Positions 17,762 through 25,593 of a DNA stretch of 64,000 nt are shown here, piece by piece. The position numbers were made by a program, and so were the translations under genes. Each line of letters begins with the position of its first letter. Within the stretch, counting starts at the first letter, position 1. Location: NCBI RefSeq assembly GCF_000381025.1, contig NZ_KB905814.1:530951-594950 (forward strand). The letters run 5' to 3'. The stretch comes from Streptomyces sulphureus DSM 40104. Its GTDB lineage: Bacteria; Actinomycetota; Actinomycetes; Streptomycetales; Streptomycetaceae. The notes below the pieces were generated by a model. It worked only from the letters and a program-made list of their open reading frames with translations, made no database searches and was not told the origin of the DNA.

Positions 17762-18525
17762 GGCTCGCCGGGCACCAGCCGGACTACCTGCCGTATCCGG
17801 GGTTCTTCGCCAGGATGCTGGAGGTCGACGCGTTCCTCCTTGTCGACCACGTCCAGTTCGAGAAGAAGAGCTTCCAGAGCCGCAACCGCATCGCGGGCCC
17901 GCACGGGCAGACGCTGCTGTCCGTCCCCGTCCGCGCCAGGGGCCGCTTCCACCAGGCGTGCGCCGAGGTGGAGACGGCAGACCCGGAGGGCCGCTGGCGG
18001 ACGAAGCACTGGCGGTCGCTGGTGGCCTGCTACCGCTCGGCGCCCCACTTCGCCCGGCACGCGGCGTTCTTCGAGTCCCTCTACGCGCGCCGCTGGGAGC
18101 TGCTGGTGGACCTGAACCTCGCAGTGATCCGGTACCTCCGGCGCTGCTTCGCGATCGAGACGCCGCTGTCGCGGTCCGGCCCCCTGGGCCTGACGGGAAG
18201 GAAGACGGCACTCCTCACGGAGATGTGCCGACGCACCGGCGCGGACACCTACGTCTCCGGCCCCGGCGGCCGGCTCTACGTGGACGACGCGGAGCTCGCG
18301 GCGGCCGGAGTGGCCAGCACGTACTCGACCTACCGCCCCGTGCGGTACGCACGCGGCCGACTCCCCTTCCACCCCCAACTGTCGGCCGTCGACCTCCTGT
18401 TCCACCAGGGGGAGCGCGCGGCGGACCTCCTTCGGGAGTCCGTTGCCCCCTCCTCCGCGACCACCGTCCCCTGGAGCGTTCCGGCGGCCCGCTGGCCCGC
18501 CGGCGGAAAGGAGGAAACACGATGA
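17758..18525 (+). CDS. WbqC-like protein
   Basis: The 255-residue protein starts MRLAGHQPDYLPYPGFF, the conserved N-terminus of the WbqC-like family, followed by DHVQFEKKSFQSRNRI. WbqC proteins occur in O-antigen and other surface-glycan clusters. I know of no firm biochemical assignment. Here it lies between a glycosyltransferase and a sugar formyltransferase-like gene with ATGA overlaps on both sides, an arrangement also seen in O-antigen loci. A role in acylating or otherwise modifying the amino group of a sugar is a reasonable guess only. Confidence 0.8.
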   Translation: MRLAGHQPDYLPYPGFFARMLEVDAFLLVDHVQFEKKSFQSRNRIAGPHGQTLLSVPVRARGRFHQACAEVETADPEGRWRTKHWRSLVACYRSAPHFARHAAFFESLYARRWELLVDLNLAVIRYLRRCFAIETPLSRSGPLGLTGRKTALLTEMCRRTGADTYVSGPGGRLYVDDAELAAAGVASTYSTYRPVRYARGRLPFHPQLSAVDLLFHQGERAADLLRESVAPSSATTVPWSVPAARWPAGGKEETR

Positions 18526-19193
18526 GAAGGGCAGCAGTGCTCGGCAAGGGCCGACTGGCCGCCCACGCCTGCGAGACGATCGCCGCCCTGCCGGACGTGC
18601 GGCTGAGCACCGTCGTCGTCACGGCGGAGGAGCCGGAGTGGGACCTCTCCCTCTCGGGCCACGTGGCCGCTCGCTGGCCCGACGTGGAGATCGTCCGCTC
18701 CGGGGACTGGCGCGTCCTCGTACCGGGGCGGTTCGACCTCGTCTTCAGCGTCCTCTACGACCGGATCGTCCGGGACTCCCTGATCGACTCCTGCGGCAGG
18801 ATTCTCAACTTCCACCCTGGCAAGTTGCCCGAATACCGCGGCGTGCGGCCCGTCAACTGGGCGCTCCGCAACGGCGAGCGGACCAGCGGCGTCACCATCC
18901 ACGAGATCGACGGCGGCGTCGACTCGGGACCCGTCGTCTCGGAGGCCGCCTTCTCCATCTGGCCCGAGGTGGACGAGGTGCGCGACGTGTGGCACCGCGC
19001 CATGGAGGTGGGGAAGGTGCTGATATCCGAGACCTTGCCGCGGTTGGACACCCTCCCCGCGCGGCCCCAGGACGACGGACGTGCCGTCATGCACTACAGC
19101 AGCGCGAACGGCAGTCTGGGCGAGCGCCTCGACTGGACGAGGGAGCGGTCCCGCGCCCTGCTGGCGGCAGCAGGCGAGGAGAAGACCGGGTGA
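18522..19193 (+). CDS. Formyltransferase-family protein (probable sugar N-formyltransferase)
   Basis: The 223-residue protein keeps the N10-formyltetrahydrofolate transferase core: N96 and H98 in NFHPGKLPEYRG and D134 in GGVDSGP, the catalytic Asn-His-Asp set of methionyl-tRNA and sugar formyltransferases. It is too short for a full methionyl-tRNA formyltransferase and fits the dTDP-amino-sugar N-formyltransferases (VioF/QdtF type) of surface-glycan and antibiotic pathways. With three sugar aminotransferases upstream, N-formylation of an amino sugar is the simplest reading. The start overlaps the WbqC gene, with AGGAGG just before it. Confidence 0.8.
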   Translation: MRRAAVLGKGRLAAHACETIAALPDVRLSTVVVTAEEPEWDLSLSGHVAARWPDVEIVRSGDWRVLVPGRFDLVFSVLYDRIVRDSLIDSCGRILNFHPGKLPEYRGVRPVNWALRNGERTSGVTIHEIDGGVDSGPVVSEAAFSIWPEVDEVRDVWHRAMEVGKVLISETLPRLDTLPARPQDDGRAVMHYSSANGSLGERLDWTRERSRALLAAAGEEKTG

Positions 19194-19247
19194 CCGGGCG
19201 CACGCGGCGGCCCCGACCGGCGCACGCGCGCCGCGCAAAGGAGCCCG

Positions 19248-20765
19248 ATGCCCGCTAGCCGTCCCCCCTACGCCCGCCTCCACGACCTCCTCGACCACGC
19301 GGCCGACGAGGCACCGGAGCAGCCGGCCGTCGCCGACACGGAAGCCGCCTGGAGCTACGCCGAACTCCGCGCGGCGAGCCGGAGGTTCGCGAACTGGCTC
19401 ACCCGGCGGGGCGTCCGTCCCGGCGACCGCGTGGTGGTCAGGAGCGCCAACTCCCCGCGCCTCGCGGCGATCGTCTTCGGCACGTCGATGGCCGGCGCCG
19501 TCCTCGTCCCCCTCGGTCACGAGACGACACCGTTCCGCTTCCGGCAGGTGGTGGAGGACTCGAGCCCGGCCCTGGTCCTCACCGGGCCGGGGACGGAGCC
19601 TGAGCCGGCGGAGCTGGCCGTCGACGAGGTGTGGCCGGCGGTCGCCGCATCGGACGCCGCCCCACCGCCCCTGCGCCGCTGCCCCGACGACACCGTGCTG
19701 CTGATGTACACCTCGGGCAGCACGGCAGGGCCCAAGGGGGTGGTCACGGAGAACGCCGCGCTGCTCTTCGCGGTGGAGGCCATCGCGGAACGCCTGCGCT
19801 ACCGCAGGGAGGACCGCGTCCTGCTCCGCCTGCCGATGTCCTTCGACTACGGCCTGTATCAGCTCTTCCTGTGCACGCTCGCCCGCGCCACCCTGTACCT
19901 GGCCCGCACCGAGACCACCCTCACCCTCCTCCGCGACCTCCGCGCCTGGGCACCGACGGTCGTCCCCCTCGTCCCCGCCCTCGCCGGGCTGCTCGCCCGG
20001 CTCGCGGGCCGGGGCTCGCCGGCGCTGCCGCCCGTCCGCCTCTTCACCAACACGGGCGACCGACTCGGCCGCCGCACGGCGGACGAGCTCCGCAGACTGT
20101 TCCCCGGCTCGTCGGTCGTGCTCATGTACGGCATCACCGAGTGCAAGCGCGTGTCGATCGGCGAACCCGACGAGTACCTCGTCCGCGAGGGCTCCCTGGG
20201 GCGGCCGCTCACCGGCACCGAAATCCTGATCCTCGACGGGGAGGGCAACGCGCTGCCCCCGCGGCGGGTCGGCGAGATCGCGGTACGCGGCCCGCACGTG
20301 ATGGGCGGTTACTGGCGAGCGGAGGAGGAGACGGCACGCCGCTTCCGTACCGTCGGGCCCTCCGGCGTACGCGAGCTGCGCACCGGCGACTTCGGGTACC
20401 TCGACGGGGAGGGGCGGCTGTATTTCGAGGGCCGTGGGGACGACCTCTTCAAGCGTCACGGCGTGCGGACGAGCACCGCCGAGATCGAGGCGGCGGCCGA
20501 GGACGTCCCCCTCGTCTCCCGCGCGGTGGCGCTGCCCGACGCCGCGGACGGCGAGCTGTGGCTGGTGGTCGGCGGCCCCGTCGCCCCCGAGGACGTACTG
20601 CGTGCGGTAGGCGCGCGGTTGGAGCCGCAGAAGCGGCCGGACCGCTGCATGGTCCTCGACGCGCTGCCGCTCACCGCGAACGGCAAGATCGACCGTCTCC
20701 GGGTCGCCGCGGCGGTCGGGGCCGCGGTCCGACGCGGTGCGTCGGGCCCACGGCCCACCGAGTGA
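19248..20765 (+). CDS. AMP-forming acyl/aminoacyl ligase (ANL superfamily)
   Basis: The 505-residue protein has the adenylate-forming motifs YTSGSTAGPKG (about 154-164), YGITECKRVS, a TGD motif and the C-terminal NGKIDR with its catalytic Lys near 480. It activates a carboxylate as the acyl-AMP and passes it to CoA or a carrier protein. No carrier domain is attached, and none is visible elsewhere in the window. It resembles ligases paired with PLP decarboxylases in some exopolysaccharide (exosortase A) and amino-acid starter-unit systems, and here the next gene is exactly such a decarboxylase. An AAAGGAG site precedes the ATG. Confidence 0.85.
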   Translation: MPASRPPYARLHDLLDHAADEAPEQPAVADTEAAWSYAELRAASRRFANWLTRRGVRPGDRVVVRSANSPRLAAIVFGTSMAGAVLVPLGHETTPFRFRQVVEDSSPALVLTGPGTEPEPAELAVDEVWPAVAASDAAPPPLRRCPDDTVLLMYTSGSTAGPKGVVTENAALLFAVEAIAERLRYRREDRVLLRLPMSFDYGLYQLFLCTLARATLYLARTETTLTLLRDLRAWAPTVVPLVPALAGLLARLAGRGSPALPPVRLFTNTGDRLGRRTADELRRLFPGSSVVLMYGITECKRVSIGEPDEYLVREGSLGRPLTGTEILILDGEGNALPPRRVGEIAVRGPHVMGGYWRAEEETARRFRTVGPSGVRELRTGDFGYLDGEGRLYFEGRGDDLFKRHGVRTSTAEIEAAAEDVPLVSRAVALPDAADGELWLVVGGPVAPEDVLRAVGARLEPQKRPDRCMVLDALPLTANGKIDRLRVAAAVGAAVRRGASGPRPTE

Positions 20766-20780
20766 GTGAGGAGACCGACC

Positions 20781-23216
20781 TTGACCGAAGCCCACGACAC
20801 CGGCCGGCTGACGGCCCGTTACGGCAGCCCCCTGTACGTCTACGACCTCGAACCGCTCGGCACCGGCGTCGGCGGACTCCTCGCCACCCTCCCCGAGAAC
20901 GCCACGCTCTTCTACTCGCTCAAGGCGAACCCGCATCCCCATGTCGTCGGCGAGCTGCGGGAGTTGGGCTGCTGCGCCGAGGTCAGCTCCGGAGGGGAGC
21001 TCTCCGACGCGCTGGCGGCCGGCTTCCGCCCCGAGGACTGCCTCTACACCGGGCCCGGGAAGACCGACGCCGAACTCCGCCACGCGGTCGAGCTGGGCGT
21101 CGGCACGTACTCGGCCGAGTCCCTGACCGACCTCGGCCGTATAGGCGCCGCCGCCCGGCAGGCCGGGGTCGCCGCCCGGTGTCTGCTGCGCGTCAACGCC
21201 ACGGGTACGCGGGGCCGCGGGGCGATCAGCATGACGGGGCGGCCCTCGCAGTTCGGCTTCGACCTCGACGAGGCCGAAACGTGGGCGGGCGCCGCGTCGG
21301 CGGTCGACGGTGTCACCGTGGTCGGCCTGCACTTCTTCCCGCTGAGCAATGCGCGGGACGAGGACGCCCTCATCGCGTCGTTCGAGGAGAGCATCGCCAC
21401 CGCGGCGCACCTCCGCGACGTCCACCGGCTTCCGGTCACCGTGCTCGACCTCGGGGGCGGCTTCGCGGCGCCCTACGCGCGTCCGGGCGAACGCCCCGGC
21501 TATCCGCGGCTGCGCACGGCGCTGGAGGCGTCGCTCGACCGGCACTTCCCGGCGGACCGCCCGAGCCTGGCGTTCGAGACGGGCCGGTACCTGGCGGGCG
21601 CCGCCGGTCGGCTGGTGACGACCGTCACCGACGTCAAGCGGAGCAAGGGCACCTGCTACGCCGTCCTCAACTCCGGCATCAACCACCTGGGCGGGATGTC
21701 GGGCCTGCGGAGGATGCTTCCCCTCTCGGCCCGCCCGGCAGACTGCGACGCCGCCGAGGCGGAGACCGAGGTGACCCTGACAGGCCCGCTCTGCGCCCCG
21801 AGCGACGTCCTGGGCGCCGCGGTGCGGATGCCGGAACCGCGGGTCGGCGACGCGCTGGTGATCCCGAACGTCGGCGCGTACGGGCTCAGCGCGAGCCTGA
21901 TCGCGTTCCTCGGCCGGGCGTGCCCCACCGAAGTGGTGGTACGCGGAGGGGAGTTCGTCTCCGCGACGCAGCAGGTGATCACCCGAACGACCGTCGGTGC
22001 CGGTGAGGAGGCCGCGGCCGGGCAGACCCCTGCGCCCCGCCCGGCGCCTGCCGGGAAGAACCCGGTGGAGCTCGCCGCCTCGCTCGTCCCCGGGCTGCGG
22101 GACGGCGCAGGCGAAGCCGACGCGGAGGCCGAGTTCCCCGTGGAGAGTCTCCGCGCGCTGCGCGAGTCCGGCCTCATGGGCCTCCTGGTGCCGGAGGAGT
22201 ACGGCGGGCTCGGCGGGGGTCTGCGGGACCTTGTCGAAGTGTCGCGGACGCTGGCGGGCGGCTGCCTTTCCACCGCAATGGTCTTCGCCATGCACTGCCA
22301 GCAGGCGGACGCCCTTGTGCGGTTCGGAACGGAGAGCCTGCGCCGCCGCGTACTGCCCAGGATTGCCGCCGGCGAGGTCTACCTCGCCTCGATCACCTCC
22401 GAACGGGAGACCGGCGGCCACCTCCTCACCAGCGCCTCGCCGCTTGAGGAGACGGCGCAGGGACTCCGCCTCTCCCGTGACGCCCCGGTCGTGACTGGAG
22501 GCGCCCACGCGGACGCCTACGTCGTCACCATGCGGGACCGCCCCGACGCCGCGGCGCACGAGGTGACCCTCGTCTACGTCGCACGCGGTGAGGCGACGGT
22601 CGAGGTCACGGGCGGCTGGAACCCCCTCGGCATGCGTGCGACGCAGAGCCTGGCCGTCCAGCTCGACGCCGTGGTGACAGAGGAGCAGATCGTCGGCGCA
22701 CGCGGGGAGTTCCGCGAGGTGGCCGTCGAGAGCTTCATGCCGCTCGCGCACATCGGGTGGTCGGCGTGCTGGCTGGGGGCTGCGCACCAGTCGTTGCGCG
22801 ACCTGGTGGCGCTCCTGCGCTCCCCCCGGCGCCCGGGGAGCGCCGACCTCTCCTCCGACCTTCTGCAGGAGCGGGTGGCGCGCGTCCGGCACCCCCTGGA
22901 GCTGGTCGCCGCCTACCTGGACCGCGTGACGGACGAGGTCGCCGCAGCACGGCTCGCGGGCGAGCGCGTGGACTCCCCTGCGGTGCAGGTGCACCTCAAC
23001 GCCCTGAAGGTCGCGGCCGCCGAGTCCACGTTCGAGGCCGCCGACCGCTGCGTGCAGATCGCCGGGCTCGGATCCGGGTACATGAAGAACGCCGCCACCC
23101 CGTTCGAGCGGACGCTGCGCGACCTGCGGTCGGCGGCCCTGAACTACGCGAACGACCGGCTGCTCAAGGCCAACGGGCTGCTGACGCTGGCGGATTCGTC
23201 GGTGCGCCTGCTGTGA
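20781..23216 (+). CDS. Fusion: LysA-fold PLP decarboxylase + acyl-CoA-dehydrogenase-fold domain
   Basis: The 811-residue protein has two enzyme domains. Residues 1 to about 410 form a fold-type-III PLP decarboxylase (diaminopimelate/ornithine decarboxylase family): PLP Lys 48 in FYSLKAN, a LDLGGGFAAPY glycine loop near 228, an ETGR segment near 264 and the GPLC Cys near 338. A Pro/Ala-rich linker (about 400-425) leads to an acyl-CoA-dehydrogenase fold (425-811) with ITSERETGGHLL and NPLGMRATQS flavin/substrate-loop motifs. The position of the usual YEGT catalytic Glu reads NYANDRLL. I place the start at TTG 20781, with GAGGAGA 4-10 nt before it. A GTG at 20766 would overlap that site. It is the last gene of the operon. 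Together with the upstream ligase it could activate, decarboxylate and oxidise an amino acid. Confidence 0.85.
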   Translation: MTEAHDTGRLTARYGSPLYVYDLEPLGTGVGGLLATLPENATLFYSLKANPHPHVVGELRELGCCAEVSSGGELSDALAAGFRPEDCLYTGPGKTDAELRHAVELGVGTYSAESLTDLGRIGAAARQAGVAARCLLRVNATGTRGRGAISMTGRPSQFGFDLDEAETWAGAASAVDGVTVVGLHFFPLSNARDEDALIASFEESIATAAHLRDVHRLPVTVLDLGGGFAAPYARPGERPGYPRLRTALEASLDRHFPADRPSLAFETGRYLAGAAGRLVTTVTDVKRSKGTCYAVLNSGINHLGGMSGLRRMLPLSARPADCDAAEAETEVTLTGPLCAPSDVLGAAVRMPEPRVGDALVIPNVGAYGLSASLIAFLGRACPTEVVVRGGEFVSATQQVITRTTVGAGEEAAAGQTPAPRPAPAGKNPVELAASLVPGLRDGAGEADAEAEFPVESLRALRESGLMGLLVPEEYGGLGGGLRDLVEVSRTLAGGCLSTAMVFAMHCQQADALVRFGTESLRRRVLPRIAAGEVYLASITSERETGGHLLTSASPLEETAQGLRLSRDAPVVTGGAHADAYVVTMRDRPDAAAHEVTLVYVARGEATVEVTGGWNPLGMRATQSLAVQLDAVVTEEQIVGARGEFREVAVESFMPLAHIGWSACWLGAAHQSLRDLVALLRSPRRPGSADLSSDLLQERVARVRHPLELVAAYLDRVTDEVAAARLAGERVDSPAVQVHLNALKVAAAESTFEAADRCVQIAGLGSGYMKNAATPFERTLRDLRSAALNYANDRLLKANGLLTLADSSVRLL

Positions 23217-23247
23217 TTCCCGGCCGCGCGCCCGCGCCGCACGACGT

Positions 23248-23769
23248 TCACTCCGGCGAGGGCGCCGCCGATCCCGTGCGGTCCCCCGCCGCCGCCCCGG
23301 TCTCCAGGGCGAAGCGCAGCATCTCGTCGATGTGCTCCTCCAGGAGTCCTGTGCAGGGGTCGACGGGGACCAGCCGCGTGGGCTCGCGGCGTCCGGCCGC
23401 CCACGTGAACGCCGCCTCGCTGTGCAGGTCGTCGAGCCAGGCCGCCGGCCGGTCGCCGACCGCGCGCGCGATCTCGGGAAACTTGTCGTAGTGCCCTCCC
23501 GGATGCGGCGGGAACTCGACGAGCGGCAGCGCGGGAAGCCCCAGCAGGGGAGCGAGCAACCTGTTGGCGTCCTGCTCCCAGCTCGTCGCCCAGACGAGGT
23601 CGAAGTGCGGGACCAGCCGGCGGAGCAGCGCACCGTGCGCCGGGTTGACCCGGACCTGCTCCCCTTCGAAGAGCTCGTGCTCCGTGTACCCGGGCGGGCA
23701 GGAGGGCGCGCCGTAGGGGTTGAGCACTCCGTCGACGTCGATCAGCGCCAGTAACCGTTGGGAAGTCAT
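23248..23769 (-). CDS. HAD-like domain protein
   Basis: The 173-residue protein starts MTSQRLLALIDVDGVLNPYG, a DxDG(V/T)-type motif I of the haloacid dehalogenase fold, and continues with VWATSWEQDAN (motif II-like Ser region) and AWLDD (acidic motif). It is probably a phosphatase-like or non-catalytic HAD protein of unknown substrate. It runs against the biosynthetic operon and ends 31 bp from that operon's last stop, so it marks its right-hand limit. The ATG at 23769 has GAGGACAAGG before it. A longer frame to 23958 lacks a good ribosome-binding site. Confidence 0.7.
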   Translation of the reverse strand: MTSQRLLALIDVDGVLNPYGAPSCPPGYTEHELFEGEQVRVNPAHGALLRRLVPHFDLVWATSWEQDANRLLAPLLGLPALPLVEFPPHPGGHYDKFPEIARAVGDRPAAWLDDLHSEAAFTWAAGRREPTRLVPVDPCTGLLEEHIDEMLRFALETGAAAGDRTGSAAPSPE

Positions 23770-24055
23770 CGCGTCCTTGTCCTCGGCCGGTGGAGAGGGT
23801 GTACGCACCGCCGCGAGAGCATGGCCCCCGCTGCTGCTCGGCCGAGGGTAACTCAGGCCCGTCCGGGGGGCGTTCACCCGCGGGCGGCCCGTCGCACGCG
23901 GCGTCGGCTCCCTGCCGTGCAGGCGGTACGCTGCGCGGAGCCGCGTCGAGGGCTGCACCGCCGCACCGCTGCCGCCACAGCACTCGGACCGCGCCTTCCG
24001 CCTCGCCCACCACCGGGCGGGCGCCGCAACCGGGACGACGAAGGATCAGGACACA

Positions 24056-24949
24056 GTGGCCCACGACGAAGCACCCGGCAAGCGCGCGGTCGACGTGGTG
24101 GTGCTCACCATGAACGACCGAGGCGACGAGTTCGAGGCGGCCATGGAGTCCGTGCTCGCACAGAGCGGTGTGGACCTGCGCGTCATGGTCGTCGGCAACG
24201 GAGTCGTCCCCGACTTCGTCCCCGAGGGCGTCCGGAGCGTCGCCCTCGCGGAGAACACGGGCATCCCCGAGGGGCGCAACATCGGCGCCGACGCCCTCGC
24301 GGAGGGCGGCGGCGAGTTCGTCCTCTTCTTCGACAACGACGCCCTCCTCCCCGAGCCCGACACCCTGGCCCGCCTGATCGAGAAGTTCGACCAGCACCCC
24401 GACGCCGCCTACGTGCAACCGCGTATCGCGGACCCCGAAACGGGGAAGACGCTCGGCCGCTGGGTCCCGCGTCTGCGGTCGGGTGACACGCACCGGTCGG
24501 GCGCGGTCACGGTGATGGCGGAGGGCGTCGTGCTCGTCCGCCGGGCCGCCTTTGCCGAGGCGGGCGGTTGGCCGGGGCACTTCTTCCTCTTCCACGAGGG
24601 CGTCGACCTCTCGTGGAGGCTCTGGGACCGGGGCGGGATCGGCTGGTACGCCGCCGACGTCGAGGTCCACCACCCGGCGACCGACCCCGCACGGCACGGC
24701 CCCTATTACCGGCTGGTGGCGCGCAACAGGGCGTGGGTCGCCTACCGCCGCCTCCCCGCGCCGCTCGTGCCCGTCTACGTGGGGGCGTGGACCCTGATCA
24801 GCCTGTGGCGGTTCCGCGCGTCGGGGAACCTCCGTGTGTGGCTGCGCGGCACCGTGGAGGGGCTGCGCGGCGGGCACGGCGAGCGCCGGCCGATGTCCTG
24901 GCGGACGGTGTGGCGCCTCACCCGGCACGGACGCCCTCCGATCATCTGA
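24056..24949 (+). CDS. Glycosyltransferase family 2
   Basis: The 297-residue protein is a GT-A-fold transferase with DVVVLTMNDR at the start, NTGIPEGRNIGAD near residue 67-79 and an acidic FFDND motif near 91-95. An HEGVDLSWRLWDRG segment near 180 corresponds to the ED motif. A hydrophobic stretch VPVYVGAWTLISLW lies near the C-terminus. It is unlike the two paralogous glycosyltransferases of the operon and appears to be a core-genome enzyme. The GTG start has AAGGA about 10 nt upstream. The acceptor is unknown, probably a cell-surface glycan or lipid. Confidence 0.8.
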   Translation: MAHDEAPGKRAVDVVVLTMNDRGDEFEAAMESVLAQSGVDLRVMVVGNGVVPDFVPEGVRSVALAENTGIPEGRNIGADALAEGGGEFVLFFDNDALLPEPDTLARLIEKFDQHPDAAYVQPRIADPETGKTLGRWVPRLRSGDTHRSGAVTVMAEGVVLVRRAAFAEAGGWPGHFFLFHEGVDLSWRLWDRGGIGWYAADVEVHHPATDPARHGPYYRLVARNRAWVAYRRLPAPLVPVYVGAWTLISLWRFRASGNLRVWLRGTVEGLRGGHGERRPMSWRTVWRLTRHGRPPII

Positions 24950-24966
24950 GTCCGGCGGAGCCGTGG

Positions 24967-25003
24967 CGGACGGGAGTCGGCCTCGGCCGACCCCGCCCGT
25001 CAG
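24967..25003. terminator. Bidirectional hairpin between convergent genes
   Basis: GTCGGCC (24976-24982) and GGCCGAC (24985-24991) form a tight stem, with outer arms GACGGG (24969-24974) and CCCGTC (24996-25001). It lies just after the glycosyltransferase stop and overlaps the stop of the convergent gene. There is no T-tract, as is usual for actinobacterial terminators. Confidence 0.5.
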
Positions 25004-25593
25004 TCCTCCAGCCGGACCGCCTGCCGCTGCGGGTCGCGCAGGTCCGTGCCGTGTCGCAGCCAACGCTCCTGGAGCGCCTCCGCACCGTGCACCCGCTTCC
25101 AGGCCGCTTCGTTGGCCGTCATCGGCAGCAGCGGCAGGAAGCGCACCGGCTCGCGGGGCGGGCCGAGCTCCAAGTCCCCTACGAGGCCGCCGGGTTCGGC
25201 CACGAGGACGGAGGTGAACGGCGCCCCTGGCCACAGCGGCTCCCCGACGTCCAACGAGGCGCCGGGCGCCACGATCACACCCTCGACCTGCGGCGAGGCG
25301 GCGAGCACCGCGAGCGGCCGCAGCACCTTGTCCGTGTCGGAGAGCCCCGCCCTGACGGAGAGCAGCAGCTCGGCACGCGGCCCCCGCTCGGGCTCCGCGA
25401 CGATCGCGGACGGGTCGGTCATCGGCGCCGCCGACATCCCGAGCGTCGCGTACCGGACGAGCCGTTCGCCGGGGTCGAGGAACCGCAGCACCTCGATGCG
25501 CTCGGTGCCGACGAAGGTGAGGGCGGCCCGTGCGTCGGGCTCCCCCAGCGCCTCGCTGAGCTTCGTCTCGACCTGGTGCAGAACGTCCGACAT
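25000..25593 (-). CDS. Suppressor-of-fused (SUFU) domain protein
   Basis: The 197-residue protein (MSDVLHQVETKLSEAL...) matches the bacterial suppressor-of-fused domain: an N-terminal helix, a VLRFLDPGERLVRYATLGMS strand-turn region and a C-terminal FLPLLPMTANEAAWKR segment. Bacterial SUFU proteins have no settled function, and some occur as immunity-like or regulatory proteins. A TAGGCT box sits 6 nt before the ATG, so the transcript is likely leaderless. It is divergent from corA. Confidence 0.8.
   Translation of the reverse strand: MSDVLHQVETKLSEALGEPDARAALTFVGTERIEVLRFLDPGERLVRYATLGMSAAPMTDPSAIVAEPERGPRAELLLSVRAGLSDTDKVLRPLAVLAASPQVEGVIVAPGASLDVGEPLWPGAPFTSVLVAEPGGLVGDLELGPPREPVRFLPLLPMTANEAAWKRVHGAEALQERWLRHGTDLRDPQRQAVRLED

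Noticed and set aside
20766..20780. GTG 20766 as the start of the decarboxylase-oxidase fusion
   Set aside because: It overlaps the GAGGAGA ribosome-binding site that serves TTG 20781 and adds only five residues.
1..23216. PKS, NRPS or RiPP precursor genes in the accessory operon
   Set aside because: No condensation, ketosynthase or carrier domain and no short precursor-like frame with a leader motif was found. The ligase is a stand-alone ANL enzyme.
18330..23633. Very long antisense open frame (about 1,770 codons) on the minus strand
   Set aside because: It mirrors the GC bias of the + strand operon genes. The translation is Arg/Gly/Ala-rich without domains, and the sense genes have clear motifs. 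The same applies to other long antisense frames, such as 1072-3249 and 8263-10692.
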